This document shows, in pieces, positions 28,501 through 35,361 of a DNA stretch of 35,361 nucleotides. This DNA comes from Allorhizobium borbori (GTDB taxonomy: Bacteria; Pseudomonadota; Alphaproteobacteria; Rhizobiales; Rhizobiaceae), in contig NZ_JACIDU010000026.1 of NCBI RefSeq assembly GCF_014196535.1, positions 1 to 35,361 of the forward strand, written 5' to 3'. The notes under the pieces were generated by a model that saw only the letters and a list, made by a program, of their open reading frames with translations, searched no databases and was not told the origin of the DNA. The translations under genes and the position numbers were made by a program. The stretch's first letter is position 1. Every line of letters starts with the position of its first letter.

Positions 28501-28724
28501 ATCAAATCCTAACGGCAGCAAGCGAAACCATCCAGATGCCATAGCCAAAGACGCCGGGCGGCACAACAGCCATCAATTCACGGCGGATACCCGATCGATG
28601 CATCGGGCACCAGACCAGTTCTTCCTGAAGACAGCCTGAACGAGGCGTGGACGGCTCGCGACATACGCCATGCACATCATCAAGCGCACGGTGGGTTGGC
28701 AGGCGGCATCGCACAAATGAAAAA

Positions 28725-28809
28725 TGGTGCCCCATGCCGGGGTCGAACCAGCACTCCTTGCGGAACTCGATTTTGAGTCGAGCGCGTCTACCAATTCCGC
28801 CAATGGGGC
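28725..28809 (-). tRNA. tRNA-Leu (anticodon CAA)
   Basis: The minus strand reads as a complete class II tRNA of 85 bases with an encoded CCA. Acceptor stem GCCCCAT / ATGGGGC, anticodon stem-loop CTCGA-CTCAAAA-TCGAG with anticodon CAA, a long variable arm, and T arm GCTGG-TTCGACC-CCGGC. It decodes UUG. A run of five T just after the CCA end helps release. Confidence 0.98.
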
Positions 28810-28836
28810 AAAGGCCCGAAGACCTTGAGAAGCGCG

Positions 28837-28864
28837 AATATAAGAAGCAAGGGCAGGCGGTCAA
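28837..28864 (-). promoter_or_regulatory. Promoter of tRNA-Leu
   Basis: On the minus strand TTGACC (28864-28859), a 16-base spacer and TATATT (28842-28837) lie 27 bases before the mature tRNA 5' end. Both hexamers are near the sigma70 consensus, and the position fits a short tRNA leader. Confidence 0.75.
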
Positions 28865-29037
28865 CCGGTTTTTTCCATGGAACGGCATTCACGCAATATT
28901 TGATGCCGCCGAAGGGGGCGCAACAGCCGGGGTCATTTACTGAACGGCGCGTCGGGCGTATGAGAAGCGGCAACGCCAGCCGCTGCATCACTCCTCCCCC
29001 GATGCGCGCAGCGTTCCACACAAGACAGGACCACGCC

Positions 29038-29550
29038 ATGCTGCTTTCGCGCGAATGCCTTTTCTCCCGCACGGGCCTCGCAACGCTTCTCACCCTCGGC
29101 TTTGCAGGAACGGTCGGCTCCGCGCTCGGTTTCGAACATATCGGCGGCTATATCCCCTGCGCGCTCTGCCTCATCCAGCGCATTCCCTTTTACATCGCCG
29201 TGCCTGTCGGCATCCTGACGATCGCGGCTTCCCGCTTCGGGGCGCCGGCCTGGGCAAGCCGCGGTCTCTTCGTCATCCTCGGATTGATCATGCTGGTCAG
29301 CGCCGGTCTCGGCGTCTATCACGCCGGTGTCGAGTGGCAGTTCTGGGCCGGGCCGGCGGGCTGCTCTACCAGCGTCAACGCCGTAACCATGAATGCCAAC
29401 GATCTTCTCGGCGATCTCAACCGCCTGAAGCCACCATCCTGCTCGGAAGCGTCGCTGCGCGTGCTCGGCCTTTCCTTTGCCGGCTGGAACGTCATCGCCA
29501 GCCTCGTCCTTGCGGCCATCGCCTTCTTCGGCGCCCGCAAGACGGCCTGA
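29038..29550 (+). CDS. dsbB: Disulfide bond formation protein B
   Basis: A 170-residue inner-membrane quinone reductase of the DsbB family, which reoxidises the periplasmic thiol oxidase DsbA. Both redox pairs are present: C41/C44 (CALC, just before the QRIPFY quinone-site arginine) and C109/C135 in the second periplasmic loop. Four membrane helices are visible. AGGA lies eight bases before the ATG at 29038; the open frame upstream has no family resemblance. No dsbA is nearby. Confidence 0.94.
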   Translation: MLLSRECLFSRTGLATLLTLGFAGTVGSALGFEHIGGYIPCALCLIQRIPFYIAVPVGILTIAASRFGAPAWASRGLFVILGLIMLVSAGLGVYHAGVEWQFWAGPAGCSTSVNAVTMNANDLLGDLNRLKPPSCSEASLRVLGLSFAGWNVIASLVLAAIAFFGARKTA

Positions 29551-29594
29551 AGCGTGCCGGCTGCATCTGAAAGATCGCGGCACACGCTTCAGGA

Positions 29595-30152
29595 TCAGGG
29601 CTGCAACTCGCTGTCCCAGTAGAGATAGTCGAGCCAGCTTTCATGCAGATGGTTCGGCGGGAAAAGCCGGCCATTGTTGTGCAGGTCCTGCACCGTCGGC
29701 GCATAAGGGGTCTGGCGCGGCACCATGCCAGCCTCCTTCGGCAGCTTGGACCCCTTGCGCAGATTACACGGCGCGCAGGCTGCCACAACATTTTCCCAGG
29801 TTGTCTGCCCGCCATGGGCGCGCGGAATGACGTGATCAAAGGTCAGGTCGTCATCACAGCCGCAATACTGGCATTCGAACTTGTCGCGCAGGAACACGTT
29901 GAAACGGGTAAAGGCCGGATTGCGCGCCGGCTTCACATAGGTCTTGAGGCAGACCACGCTCGGCAGGCGCATGGAAAAGCTGGGCGAAGAGACCGCGTGA
30001 TCGTATTCGGCGATGATGTTCACACGGTCGAGGAAAACCGCCTTGATCGCGTCCTGCCAGGACCAGAGCGATAAGGGATAATAACTGAGCGGCCTGTAGT
30101 CTGCGTTCAGAACGAGCGCCGGCAAGGCCTGGGGAGAGACTGCAATCGTCAA
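29595..30152 (-). CDS. HNH endonuclease
   Basis: A 185-residue nuclease-fold protein common in Alphaproteobacteria. The N-terminus LVLNADYRPLSYYPLSLWSW is a recognisable conserved opening. The HNH site is LTFDHVIPRAHGG (H107) with N121 and N130, and two zinc pairs C94/C97 and C126/C129. I place the start at a TTG at 30152 because AGGAG lies seven bases upstream and the homology begins there; the open frame to 30347 adds unrelated residues. Function is not known: members near housekeeping genes are usually not linked to restriction systems. The neighbour upstream is a DNA glycosylase. Confidence 0.92.
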   Translation of the reverse strand: MTIAVSPQALPALVLNADYRPLSYYPLSLWSWQDAIKAVFLDRVNIIAEYDHAVSSPSFSMRLPSVVCLKTYVKPARNPAFTRFNVFLRDKFECQYCGCDDDLTFDHVIPRAHGGQTTWENVVAACAPCNLRKGSKLPKEAGMVPRQTPYAPTVQDLHNNGRLFPPNHLHESWLDYLYWDSELQP

Positions 30153-30259
30153 GCTATTCTCCTGAGCGATTCGGCATCTGCCCTCATATATTAGGCCCGC
30201 CGTGACAGGATTGTGAAGCCCCGCTTTCGCGTCTGCGACAAAACTTCTTGCGTCCTGCG

Positions 30260-30901
30260 TCAGACCGCCGGCAGCACGTCCCGTCCCATGTGCCGGGCGT
30301 AGTAGGCCCAGAAGAGCCGGGCAGCCACCGAGCGCCACGGCGCCCACCGTTCCGAAAGGCGGTAGAGCGCCTTGATCTCCGGCACCTCTGGCAAATCGAG
30401 CCCGTGCGCCACGGCCTTGCGCAGCGCCACGTCTCCCGCCGGAAAGAGGTCGGGATGACCGGCCGCGAACATCAGGTAGATTTCCGCCGTCCAGGGACCG
30501 ATGCCGGAAAGCGCCGTCAACCGCCGCATGGCCTGCGCCGCCTCATCCTCGCACAGGGCAGCAAGGTCGAGATCACCCGCCTCCACCGCCTCAGCCACCC
30601 GCTTGAGCGTTGCGGCCTTGGCCCGCGACAAGCCGAACCGCTTCGTACCCTCGTCATCGAGCCGGCAAAAGGCTGCGGCCGTCACCGGCCCTTCCGCTTC
30701 CATCCGCGCCCAGATGGCCTGCGCGGCGGCGCGCGAAATGAGCTGCGAGACGATGACATGAGCAAGCCCGGCAAAACCCGGTTCGGATAACCTGAGCGGC
30801 ACCGGCCCGGCTGCTTCCGCAATAGCGACAAGTGCGGGATCGGCGGCGAGAAGTGCCGCCAGCCCTTCGCGAATATCCTCCTCGCCACGAATGATCGCCA
30901 T
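30260..30901 (-). CDS. DNA-3-methyladenine glycosylase II (AlkA-type)
   Basis: A 213-residue helix-hairpin-helix DNA glycosylase that removes alkylated bases and starts base-excision repair. The HhH motif is LSGIGPWTAEIYLM (from 131) and the catalytic aspartate is D157 in PAGDVAL. The TATA-binding-like N-terminal domain of E. coli AlkA is absent, which is common in shorter members. The ATG at 30901 has a GGGGG upstream. It diverges from gluQ, the two starts being 34 bases apart. Confidence 0.91.
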   Translation of the reverse strand: MAIIRGEEDIREGLAALLAADPALVAIAEAAGPVPLRLSEPGFAGLAHVIVSQLISRAAAQAIWARMEAEGPVTAAAFCRLDDEGTKRFGLSRAKAATLKRVAEAVEAGDLDLAALCEDEAAQAMRRLTALSGIGPWTAEIYLMFAAGHPDLFPAGDVALRKAVAHGLDLPEVPEIKALYRLSERWAPWRSVAARLFWAYYARHMGRDVLPAV

Positions 30902-30935
30902 TGCGGTCCCCCTCGAAATCGGAGAGGAAAAGACC

Positions 30936-31820
30936 ATGGCCGCTTCCTCCTGTCAAAGACCCGTCTCCCGTTTTGCCCCAAGCCCCAATGGCCGGCTGCA
31001 TCTCGGTCATGCACTCTCGGCCTGCCTGAATTTCGACAGGGCGAAGGCATCGGATGGCCGCTTCCTGCTGCGCATCGAAGACATCGACCAGACCCGCTGC
31101 ACGCCGGCGCTGGAACAGGCGATTTATGATGACCTCCACTGGCTCGGCCTCTCCTGGGAAGAACCGGTGCGCCGCCAGTCCGAGCATTTCGATGCCTACC
31201 ATGCCGCCCTCGACAGCCTCATCGCGCAGGGCCTCGTCTATCCGTCCTTCATGACGCGCGGCGCGGTCAAGGCCTGGGTGAAAGCGTGGGAGGCCGAGCA
31301 TGGCAAAGCGTGGCCCTGCGATCCGGATGGCGCGCCGCTCTACCCGCCGCTCGACAAGGCCCGCCCGGACAGTGAGCGCCGGACACTCATCGCGGATGGC
31401 CATCGCCATGCTTTCCGGCTCGACATGGAAGCCGCCTCCGCACGTCTTGCCGTTGCGCTCACCTTCACCGAAACCGGCGATGGCAAGACCGGGGTCATTG
31501 TTACCGATCCCGCCCGCTGGGGCGACGCCGTTCTGTCACGCTCGGATGCACCGTCAAGCTATCATCTCTCCGTGGTGGTAGACGATGCCGTACAGGGCGT
31601 CACCCACGTCGTGCGCGGGCTCGACCTCTTCGCCGCCACCGATCTGCACCGGCTCCTGCAATTCCTGCTCGGCCTGCCGGAACCGCTCTATCACCACCAC
31701 CGGCTGATCCTTGGAGCGGATGGGCGCAAACTCTCCAAAAGCGAGGGATCGACCGCGCTCGGGCTTCTGCGCGAGGAGGGAGCCAGCCCCTCAGATATCC
31801 GGGCCCTGATCGGGTGTTGA
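30936..31820 (+). CDS. gluQ: Glutamyl-Q tRNA(Asp) synthetase
   Basis: A 294-residue GluRS-like enzyme without an anticodon-binding domain; it attaches glutamate to queuosine-34 of tRNA(Asp). The class I signatures are HLGH (22-25) and KLSKS (265-269). In E. coli a zinc site near the YPCFC region uses cysteines; here the segment is YPSFMTR (102-108), so S104 and M106 replace them and the zinc is probably absent. AGGA lies upstream of the ATG at 30936. The last 30 bases overlap the end of the convergent YihY gene. Confidence 0.95.
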   Translation: MAASSCQRPVSRFAPSPNGRLHLGHALSACLNFDRAKASDGRFLLRIEDIDQTRCTPALEQAIYDDLHWLGLSWEEPVRRQSEHFDAYHAALDSLIAQGLVYPSFMTRGAVKAWVKAWEAEHGKAWPCDPDGAPLYPPLDKARPDSERRTLIADGHRHAFRLDMEAASARLAVALTFTETGDGKTGVIVTDPARWGDAVLSRSDAPSSYHLSVVVDDAVQGVTHVVRGLDLFAATDLHRLLQFLLGLPEPLYHHHRLILGADGRKLSKSEGSTALGLLREEGASPSDIRALIGC

Positions 31821-32714
31821 AGGTGGCCGCCGCCGGATGCGACGGTCCGGACTGAACGGTCCACCATGGGTCAGCGTGTAGCGCACCCGGTATTTCATCA
31901 GCGCGGCGTTGAACTCGGCGCCGATCATGAAGATCACACCCACCATGTAAAGAAAGACCAGCACGATCATCACCGAGGCAAGACCGGCATAGGTGGCTGT
32001 GTAATTGGCGAACTTCGAAAGATAGAACGCGAAGACGATACCGCCGACGAGCCACGCCACCAGCGTCAGGATGATGCCGGGCACCACATCCAAAAGCCGG
32101 CGATGCCCTGCCGGCAGGAAGAGGTGGACGATGAAAAGGCCGACAATGAGGATCAGAACGGTGAAATAGACGCTCCAGTCCGACACCGTCGTCAGGATTT
32201 CCGTCAGCCAGGGCAATCGCTCGCCGATGATGCCGATGGCGACCGGCACGGCCACCAGCACGGTGCTGACCGCCGCGAAGATGATGGAGGCTGCCAACAC
32301 GTAACCAAGGCTGGTCAGGCGGGTGTGATACCAGTACCGCATTTCGGTGACGCGATAGGCGCGGTTCAGCGAAACCCGCAGCGCCTCCACCCCGTTCGAG
32401 GCGAAATAGAAGGCGGCCAGCACGGAAACCGTCAGAAGCCCGCCGCGCGGAATGGTCAGAACCTGCTGCACCTGCGCGGCCAGCGGCTCGGCAATCGCCT
32501 CCGGCCAGGTGTCGAAGATCAGATGCACCGCCGTTTCGGCGAACTGTTCCGCGCCCAGAAAACCGGCCAGCGTGGTGGCGAAGATCAGAAACGGGAAAAC
32601 CGCAAGCAGCGTGGACAATGCGACATGGCTTGCCATTGCCCAGCCATCGTCCAGGGTAAAATGGTAGACCGCATCGAACAGCACCTTGTAGAGCATTCGG
32701 ATCAGGGTCGGCAT
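31791..32714 (-). CDS. YihY/BrkB family membrane protein
   Basis: A 307-residue inner-membrane protein with about six helices and the family's signature segments: HVALSTLLAVFPFLIF, AFYFASNGVEALRVSLNRAY and a final helix with MVGVIFMIGAEFNA. Once labelled ribonuclease BN, the family has no settled function. I placed the start at the ATG at 32714 (MPTLIRMLYK) with GGAGAG five bases upstream; the longer frame to 32825 begins with a non-family tail. The C-terminal tail is basic, proline-rich and encoded across the end of gluQ. Confidence 0.92.
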   Translation of the reverse strand: MPTLIRMLYKVLFDAVYHFTLDDGWAMASHVALSTLLAVFPFLIFATTLAGFLGAEQFAETAVHLIFDTWPEAIAEPLAAQVQQVLTIPRGGLLTVSVLAAFYFASNGVEALRVSLNRAYRVTEMRYWYHTRLTSLGYVLAASIIFAAVSTVLVAVPVAIGIIGERLPWLTEILTTVSDWSVYFTVLILIVGLFIVHLFLPAGHRRLLDVVPGIILTLVAWLVGGIVFAFYLSKFANYTATYAGLASVMIVLVFLYMVGVIFMIGAEFNAALMKYRVRYTLTHGGPFSPDRRIRRRPPSTPDQGPDI

Positions 32715-32846
32715 CGGCTCTCCGTTCGTCACGCCGATCAAAAACCCTATTCGCCGCCGCGATGCAACGAAAACCTGCTCTCCCCCGCCATTGTCTCGCC
32801 CGGGAGAATATGGAACATCGGCCAAACCTCACAAAGGATTGATTCC

Positions 32847-33680
32847 ATGGCAGAGCGTCCCGTCATCATCATCACTGGCACATCGTCCGGCATCGGCGCC
32901 CATTGCGCCCGCGCGCTGAAGGCCGATGGCTGGCGGGTCTTCGCCACCGTACGCAAACCGGAAGACCTCGCCCCCCTCGAGGCCGACGGGCTCGAAGCCC
33001 TCATTCTCGATTACACCGACGAAGCCACCATTTCCGCTGCCGTGGCCGAAATCGCCTCGCGCACCGGCGGGCGCATCGATGCGGTGTTCAACAACGGCGC
33101 CTACGGGCAGGTGGGCGCGGTGGAAGACCTGCCGACAGCGGCGCTTCGCGCCCAGTTCGAGACCAATCTCTTCGGCGTGCACGAACTGACACGGCAGCTC
33201 ATTCCCCACATGCGCCGTCAGGGTCATGGCCGCATCGTGCAATGCTCCTCCATTCTCGGCCTCATCTCCTACCGCTATCGCGGTGCCTATGCTGCCTCGA
33301 AATTCGCGCTGGAGGGGCTGACGGTGACGTTGCGCATGGAGCTGGAAGGCAGCGGCATCCATGTCAGCCTCATCGAACCCGGCCCGATCACCTCGCGCTT
33401 CACCGCCAATGCACTTGCCCACCTCAAGGGCACGATCGATCTTGAAAACTCCGTGCACGCCGAAGACTACAAGCGCCAGCTCGCCCGCCTTGAGGCAAAG
33501 GGCGCGATCAACCGCTTCAAGCTCGGTCCGGAAGCCGTCTATGATGTGTTGAAACACGCATTGACGGCACGAAAGCCGAAGCCCCATTATCCCGTGACCG
33601 TCCCCGCCAAACAGGGCATGCTGCTGAAACGGCTTCTGCCGGCCACGCTGTTCTACCGGCTGATGGGACGCGTCGAATAA
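32847..33680 (+). CDS. Short-chain dehydrogenase/reductase
   Basis: A 277-residue classical SDR: TGTSSGIG (10-17) binds the cofactor, NNGA is at 83-86, and the catalytic set is S134/S135, Y148 and K152 (YAASK). The arginine-rich first loop (ATVRKPEDL) suggests preference for NADP(H). The C-terminal extension with KLGPEAVYDVLKHALTARKP resembles SDRs of the 17-beta-hydroxysteroid-like group. The substrate is unknown. AGGA lies eight bases upstream. The adenosyltransferase gene follows after 18 bases, so they may be co-transcribed. Confidence 0.92.
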   Translation: MAERPVIIITGTSSGIGAHCARALKADGWRVFATVRKPEDLAPLEADGLEALILDYTDEATISAAVAEIASRTGGRIDAVFNNGAYGQVGAVEDLPTAALRAQFETNLFGVHELTRQLIPHMRRQGHGRIVQCSSILGLISYRYRGAYAASKFALEGLTVTLRMELEGSGIHVSLIEPGPITSRFTANALAHLKGTIDLENSVHAEDYKRQLARLEAKGAINRFKLGPEAVYDVLKHALTARKPKPHYPVTVPAKQGMLLKRLLPATLFYRLMGRVE

Positions 33681-33698
33681 CAGACCGGAGGAACCATC

Positions 33699-34277
33699 GT
33701 GGTCAAGCTGAACAAGATCTACACCCGCACCGGCGATGACGGTACGACCGGCCTGGTGTCCGGCCCGCGCCGCCTGAAATCCGACTTGCGGGTCGAGGCC
33801 TATGGCACGGTGGACGAAACCAATTCGGTGATCGGTCTTGCCCGTCTCCACACCGCCGACCAGCCCGATCTCGATGCCATGCTGGCCCGCATCCAGAATG
33901 ACCTTTTCGATCTCGGTGCCGATCTTGCCGCGCCTGATACCGGCGAACCGCTGGAATACGAACCGCTGCGCATCATCGACAAGCAGGTCCAGCGTATCGA
34001 GCAGGAAATCGATGCGCTGAACGCGACGCTCGATCCGCTGCGCTCGTTCATTCTGCCGGGCGGTTCACCGGCAGCCGCCTGGCTGCATCTCGCCCGCACC
34101 GTCGCGCGGCGGGCCGAACGCCATATGGTCGAACTGTCGAAGCGGGAGGGCGAGACCGTCAGCCGCGCGGCGGTCGAATATATCAACCGCCTGTCGGATT
34201 TCCTCTTCGTCGCCGCCCGCCACACCAATGATGGTGGCAAGGCGGATATTCTCTGGGTACCCGGCAAGAACCGCTGA
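33699..34277 (+). CDS. Cob(I)alamin adenosyltransferase, PduO type
   Basis: A 192-residue enzyme that transfers the adenosyl group from ATP to cob(I)alamin to give adenosylcobalamin. The N-terminal TRTGDDGTTGL (9-19) is the ATP-binding signature, and the five-helix core ends with RAVEYINRLSDFLFVAAR-like residues (approximately 158-175). Start is a GTG at 33699 with GGAGG eight bases upstream. Rhizobia need adenosylcobalamin for methylmalonyl-CoA mutase and ribonucleotide reductase; it is the only B12 gene here. It lies between the SDR and rhomboid genes. Confidence 0.93.
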   Translation: MVKLNKIYTRTGDDGTTGLVSGPRRLKSDLRVEAYGTVDETNSVIGLARLHTADQPDLDAMLARIQNDLFDLGADLAAPDTGEPLEYEPLRIIDKQVQRIEQEIDALNATLDPLRSFILPGGSPAAAWLHLARTVARRAERHMVELSKREGETVSRAAVEYINRLSDFLFVAARHTNDGGKADILWVPGKNR

Positions 34278-34312
34278 ACCAGCCCTCTCCTCTCACAGAA
34301 GCAGGACGCGCC

Positions 34313-35074
34313 ATGTTCATTCCCCTGCATGACCGCAACGGACTGAAGCACATCAAGGCGCAATATGTGACGATCACCCTGATCGTGCTCAACGTCCTCG
34401 TCTGGCTGGTCACGGGGCCGCTGGTCGGTGAACAGGCGGCCATGCGCGCCGCCACCGGCCTTGGCTTCATCCCCGCCGTCGTCTTCGATTACGCGATGCT
34501 CGAACCCTCGCTGGTTCTCGTGCCGCCGGATGCGACCTTCCTCACCTACGCCTTCCTGCATACGGACTGGCTGCATCTGGCCTCCAACATGCTGTTCCTG
34601 TGGGTCTTCGGCGATAATGTCGAAGATGCCATGGGCCATGTCCGTTTCCTGCTGTTCTACCTTGCCTGCGCTGCCGCCGGCGCGCTGACCCACGGACTGG
34701 TCATGCCGACATCGGCAGGCCCGCTGATTGGTGCATCGGGCGCCGTCTCCGGCGTTGTCGCGGCCTATGTCCTGCTTCACCCCAAGGTTCGTGTCTGGGT
34801 TCTCGTCTTCTTCCGCCTGCCGTTGCCCCTGCCAGCGTGGATTCCGCTGATACTGTGGATCGGCCAGCAGTTCTTCATGCTGGTGATCGATACGGAAGGC
34901 GGCGTTTCATGGGGCGCGCATGTCGGTGGCATTCTCGCCGGCAGCCTTCTGGTGCTCGTCCTGCGACGCAAGGGCGTGCCGCTTTTCGACCGCGCCATCG
35001 TCACGCCGAACGCCGTCATTCCGGCTCCCGCAGCCGTGAGCGAACGCGGCCCCTGGGGCGACCGCACAGGCTGA
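34313..35074 (+). CDS. Rhomboid family intramembrane serine protease
   Basis: A 253-residue protein with six to seven membrane helices. The dyad is visible: nucleophile S142 in GASGAVSG and H203 in GAHVGG; HLASN (88-92) in the second helix supplies the oxyanion-site residues. It is therefore likely an active protease. Substrate unknown. A long loop (about 40-75) sits between the first two helices. The ATG at 34313 follows the adenosyltransferase stop by 35 bases, so the two may be one transcript. Confidence 0.93.
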   Translation: MFIPLHDRNGLKHIKAQYVTITLIVLNVLVWLVTGPLVGEQAAMRAATGLGFIPAVVFDYAMLEPSLVLVPPDATFLTYAFLHTDWLHLASNMLFLWVFGDNVEDAMGHVRFLLFYLACAAAGALTHGLVMPTSAGPLIGASGAVSGVVAAYVLLHPKVRVWVLVFFRLPLPLPAWIPLILWIGQQFFMLVIDTEGGVSWGAHVGGILAGSLLVLVLRRKGVPLFDRAIVTPNAVIPAPAAVSERGPWGDRTG

Positions 35075-35099
35075 ATTCGTCCGCACCGCTTGAATGACG

Positions 35100-35128
35100 T
35101 TGACGTAAACGGAAAACAAACCTACAGG
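35100..35128 (+). promoter_or_regulatory. Candidate promoter of etfB
   Basis: TTGACG (35100-35105), a 17-base spacer and TACAGG (35123-35128). The first hexamer is good, the second poor. It overlaps an ACGTTGACGT motif at 35097-35106, whose two ACGT half-sites could form an operator for a repressor. A leader of about 120 bases would follow. Confidence 0.4.
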
Positions 35129-35255
35129 AAATAGCCCCCTCGGTCCGGGAGAGATTGTAATCGGGGGAAAAATGCGTATCCATGTCCGCCGACCGATCTT
35201 AGCTTGTCATCGGGCGGCCGAACATTGCTGGACGCTCGCTGAAGGAGGAAGCCTT

Positions 35256-35361
35256 ATGAAGATTCTCGTGCCCGTTAAGCGGGTTGTTGACTACAACGTT
35301 AAGATCCGTGTGAAGACGGATGGCAGCGGCGTTGAGTTGGCGAATGTGAAGATGTCGATGA
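35256..35361 (+). CDS. etfB: Electron transfer flavoprotein beta subunit, start only
   Basis: The first 35 codons of EtfB, cut by the window end. [18 protein letters not shown] is the conserved family opening (usual full length about 250 residues). With EtfA it carries electrons from acyl-CoA and other dehydrogenases to ETF-ubiquinone oxidoreductase. AGGAGG lies about eight bases before the ATG. The upstream 181 bases hold a candidate promoter and possible leader hairpins. Confidence 0.93.
   Translation, partial: MKILVPVKRVVDYNVKIRVKTDGSGVELANVKMSM

Noticed and set aside
28573-28803. A 76-codon frame starting MAELVDALDSKSSSARS
   Set aside because: It is a well-known false translation of tRNA-Leu; the tRNA structure is complete.
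31600-32832. A 410-codon minus frame over the YihY gene
   Set aside because: It is a shifted frame of the YihY gene on the same strand. The YihY frame has the family motifs, membrane helices and a ribosome binding site.

Overview
The window reads as a chromosomal core segment of an alphaproteobacterium in the Rhizobiales, most likely the Rhizobiaceae (Agrobacterium/Rhizobium/Sinorhizobium relatives). The basis is high GC with strong G/C third-position bias, lineage-typical families (DUF4167, DUF1178, the RgsM-like M23 protein beside clpB), alphaproteobacterial forms of SecA, ArgJ and aspartokinase, and a gene order (M23 protein, clpB, DUF4167, prmC, prfA, ptsP, lysC, ubiG) that I recall from Sinorhizobium meliloti. 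I see no phage, insertion sequence, CRISPR array, rRNA or plasmid function.

Layout. 1-5.4 kb: a cell-wall M23 protein (+) converges on clpB (-); they share an inverted-repeat terminator, and clpB has a convincing heat-shock promoter. 5.4-12.6 kb: a minus-strand block of an Asn/Arg-rich DUF4167 protein, prmC and prfA (4-nt overlap), ptsP, lysC, a probable 57-aa coupled ORF and a small membrane protein. 12.6-16.8 kb: ubiG (+) converges on the minus-strand set comF, grxC, nitrilase-like amidase and DUF1178; a NDUFAF5-like methyltransferase diverges from comF. 16.8-20.9 kb, minus strand: an orphan Flp-type pilin, a small membrane protein, mutT, a GNAT gene, argJ and a periplasmic parvulin. 20.9-27.9 kb, plus strand: secA with its own terminator, then an envelope cassette of an integral-membrane acyltransferase, a Wzx/MATE-like flippase and a CelD-type GNAT protein. 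27.9-35.4 kb: a YqaA-type membrane protein, tRNA-Leu(CAA), dsbB, an HNH nuclease, a 3-methyladenine glycosylase, gluQRS, a YihY/BrkB membrane protein, a short-chain dehydrogenase, a PduO-type cobalamin adenosyltransferase, a rhomboid protease and the start of etfB.

Functional groupings. prfA and prmC encode release factor 1 and the methyltransferase that modifies its GGQ loop. ptsP (nitrogen PTS enzyme I) lies directly downstream of lysC. SecA, the parvulin and DsbB serve export and folding, while ClpB serves heat stress. The three-gene cassette after secA is the best candidate for an uncharacterised envelope function, since it has a lipid-linked-sugar flippase and two acyl/aminoacyl-transfer-type enzymes but no glycosyltransferase. 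Otherwise the region is ordinary core genome and I did not find a clear new defence or mobile system.
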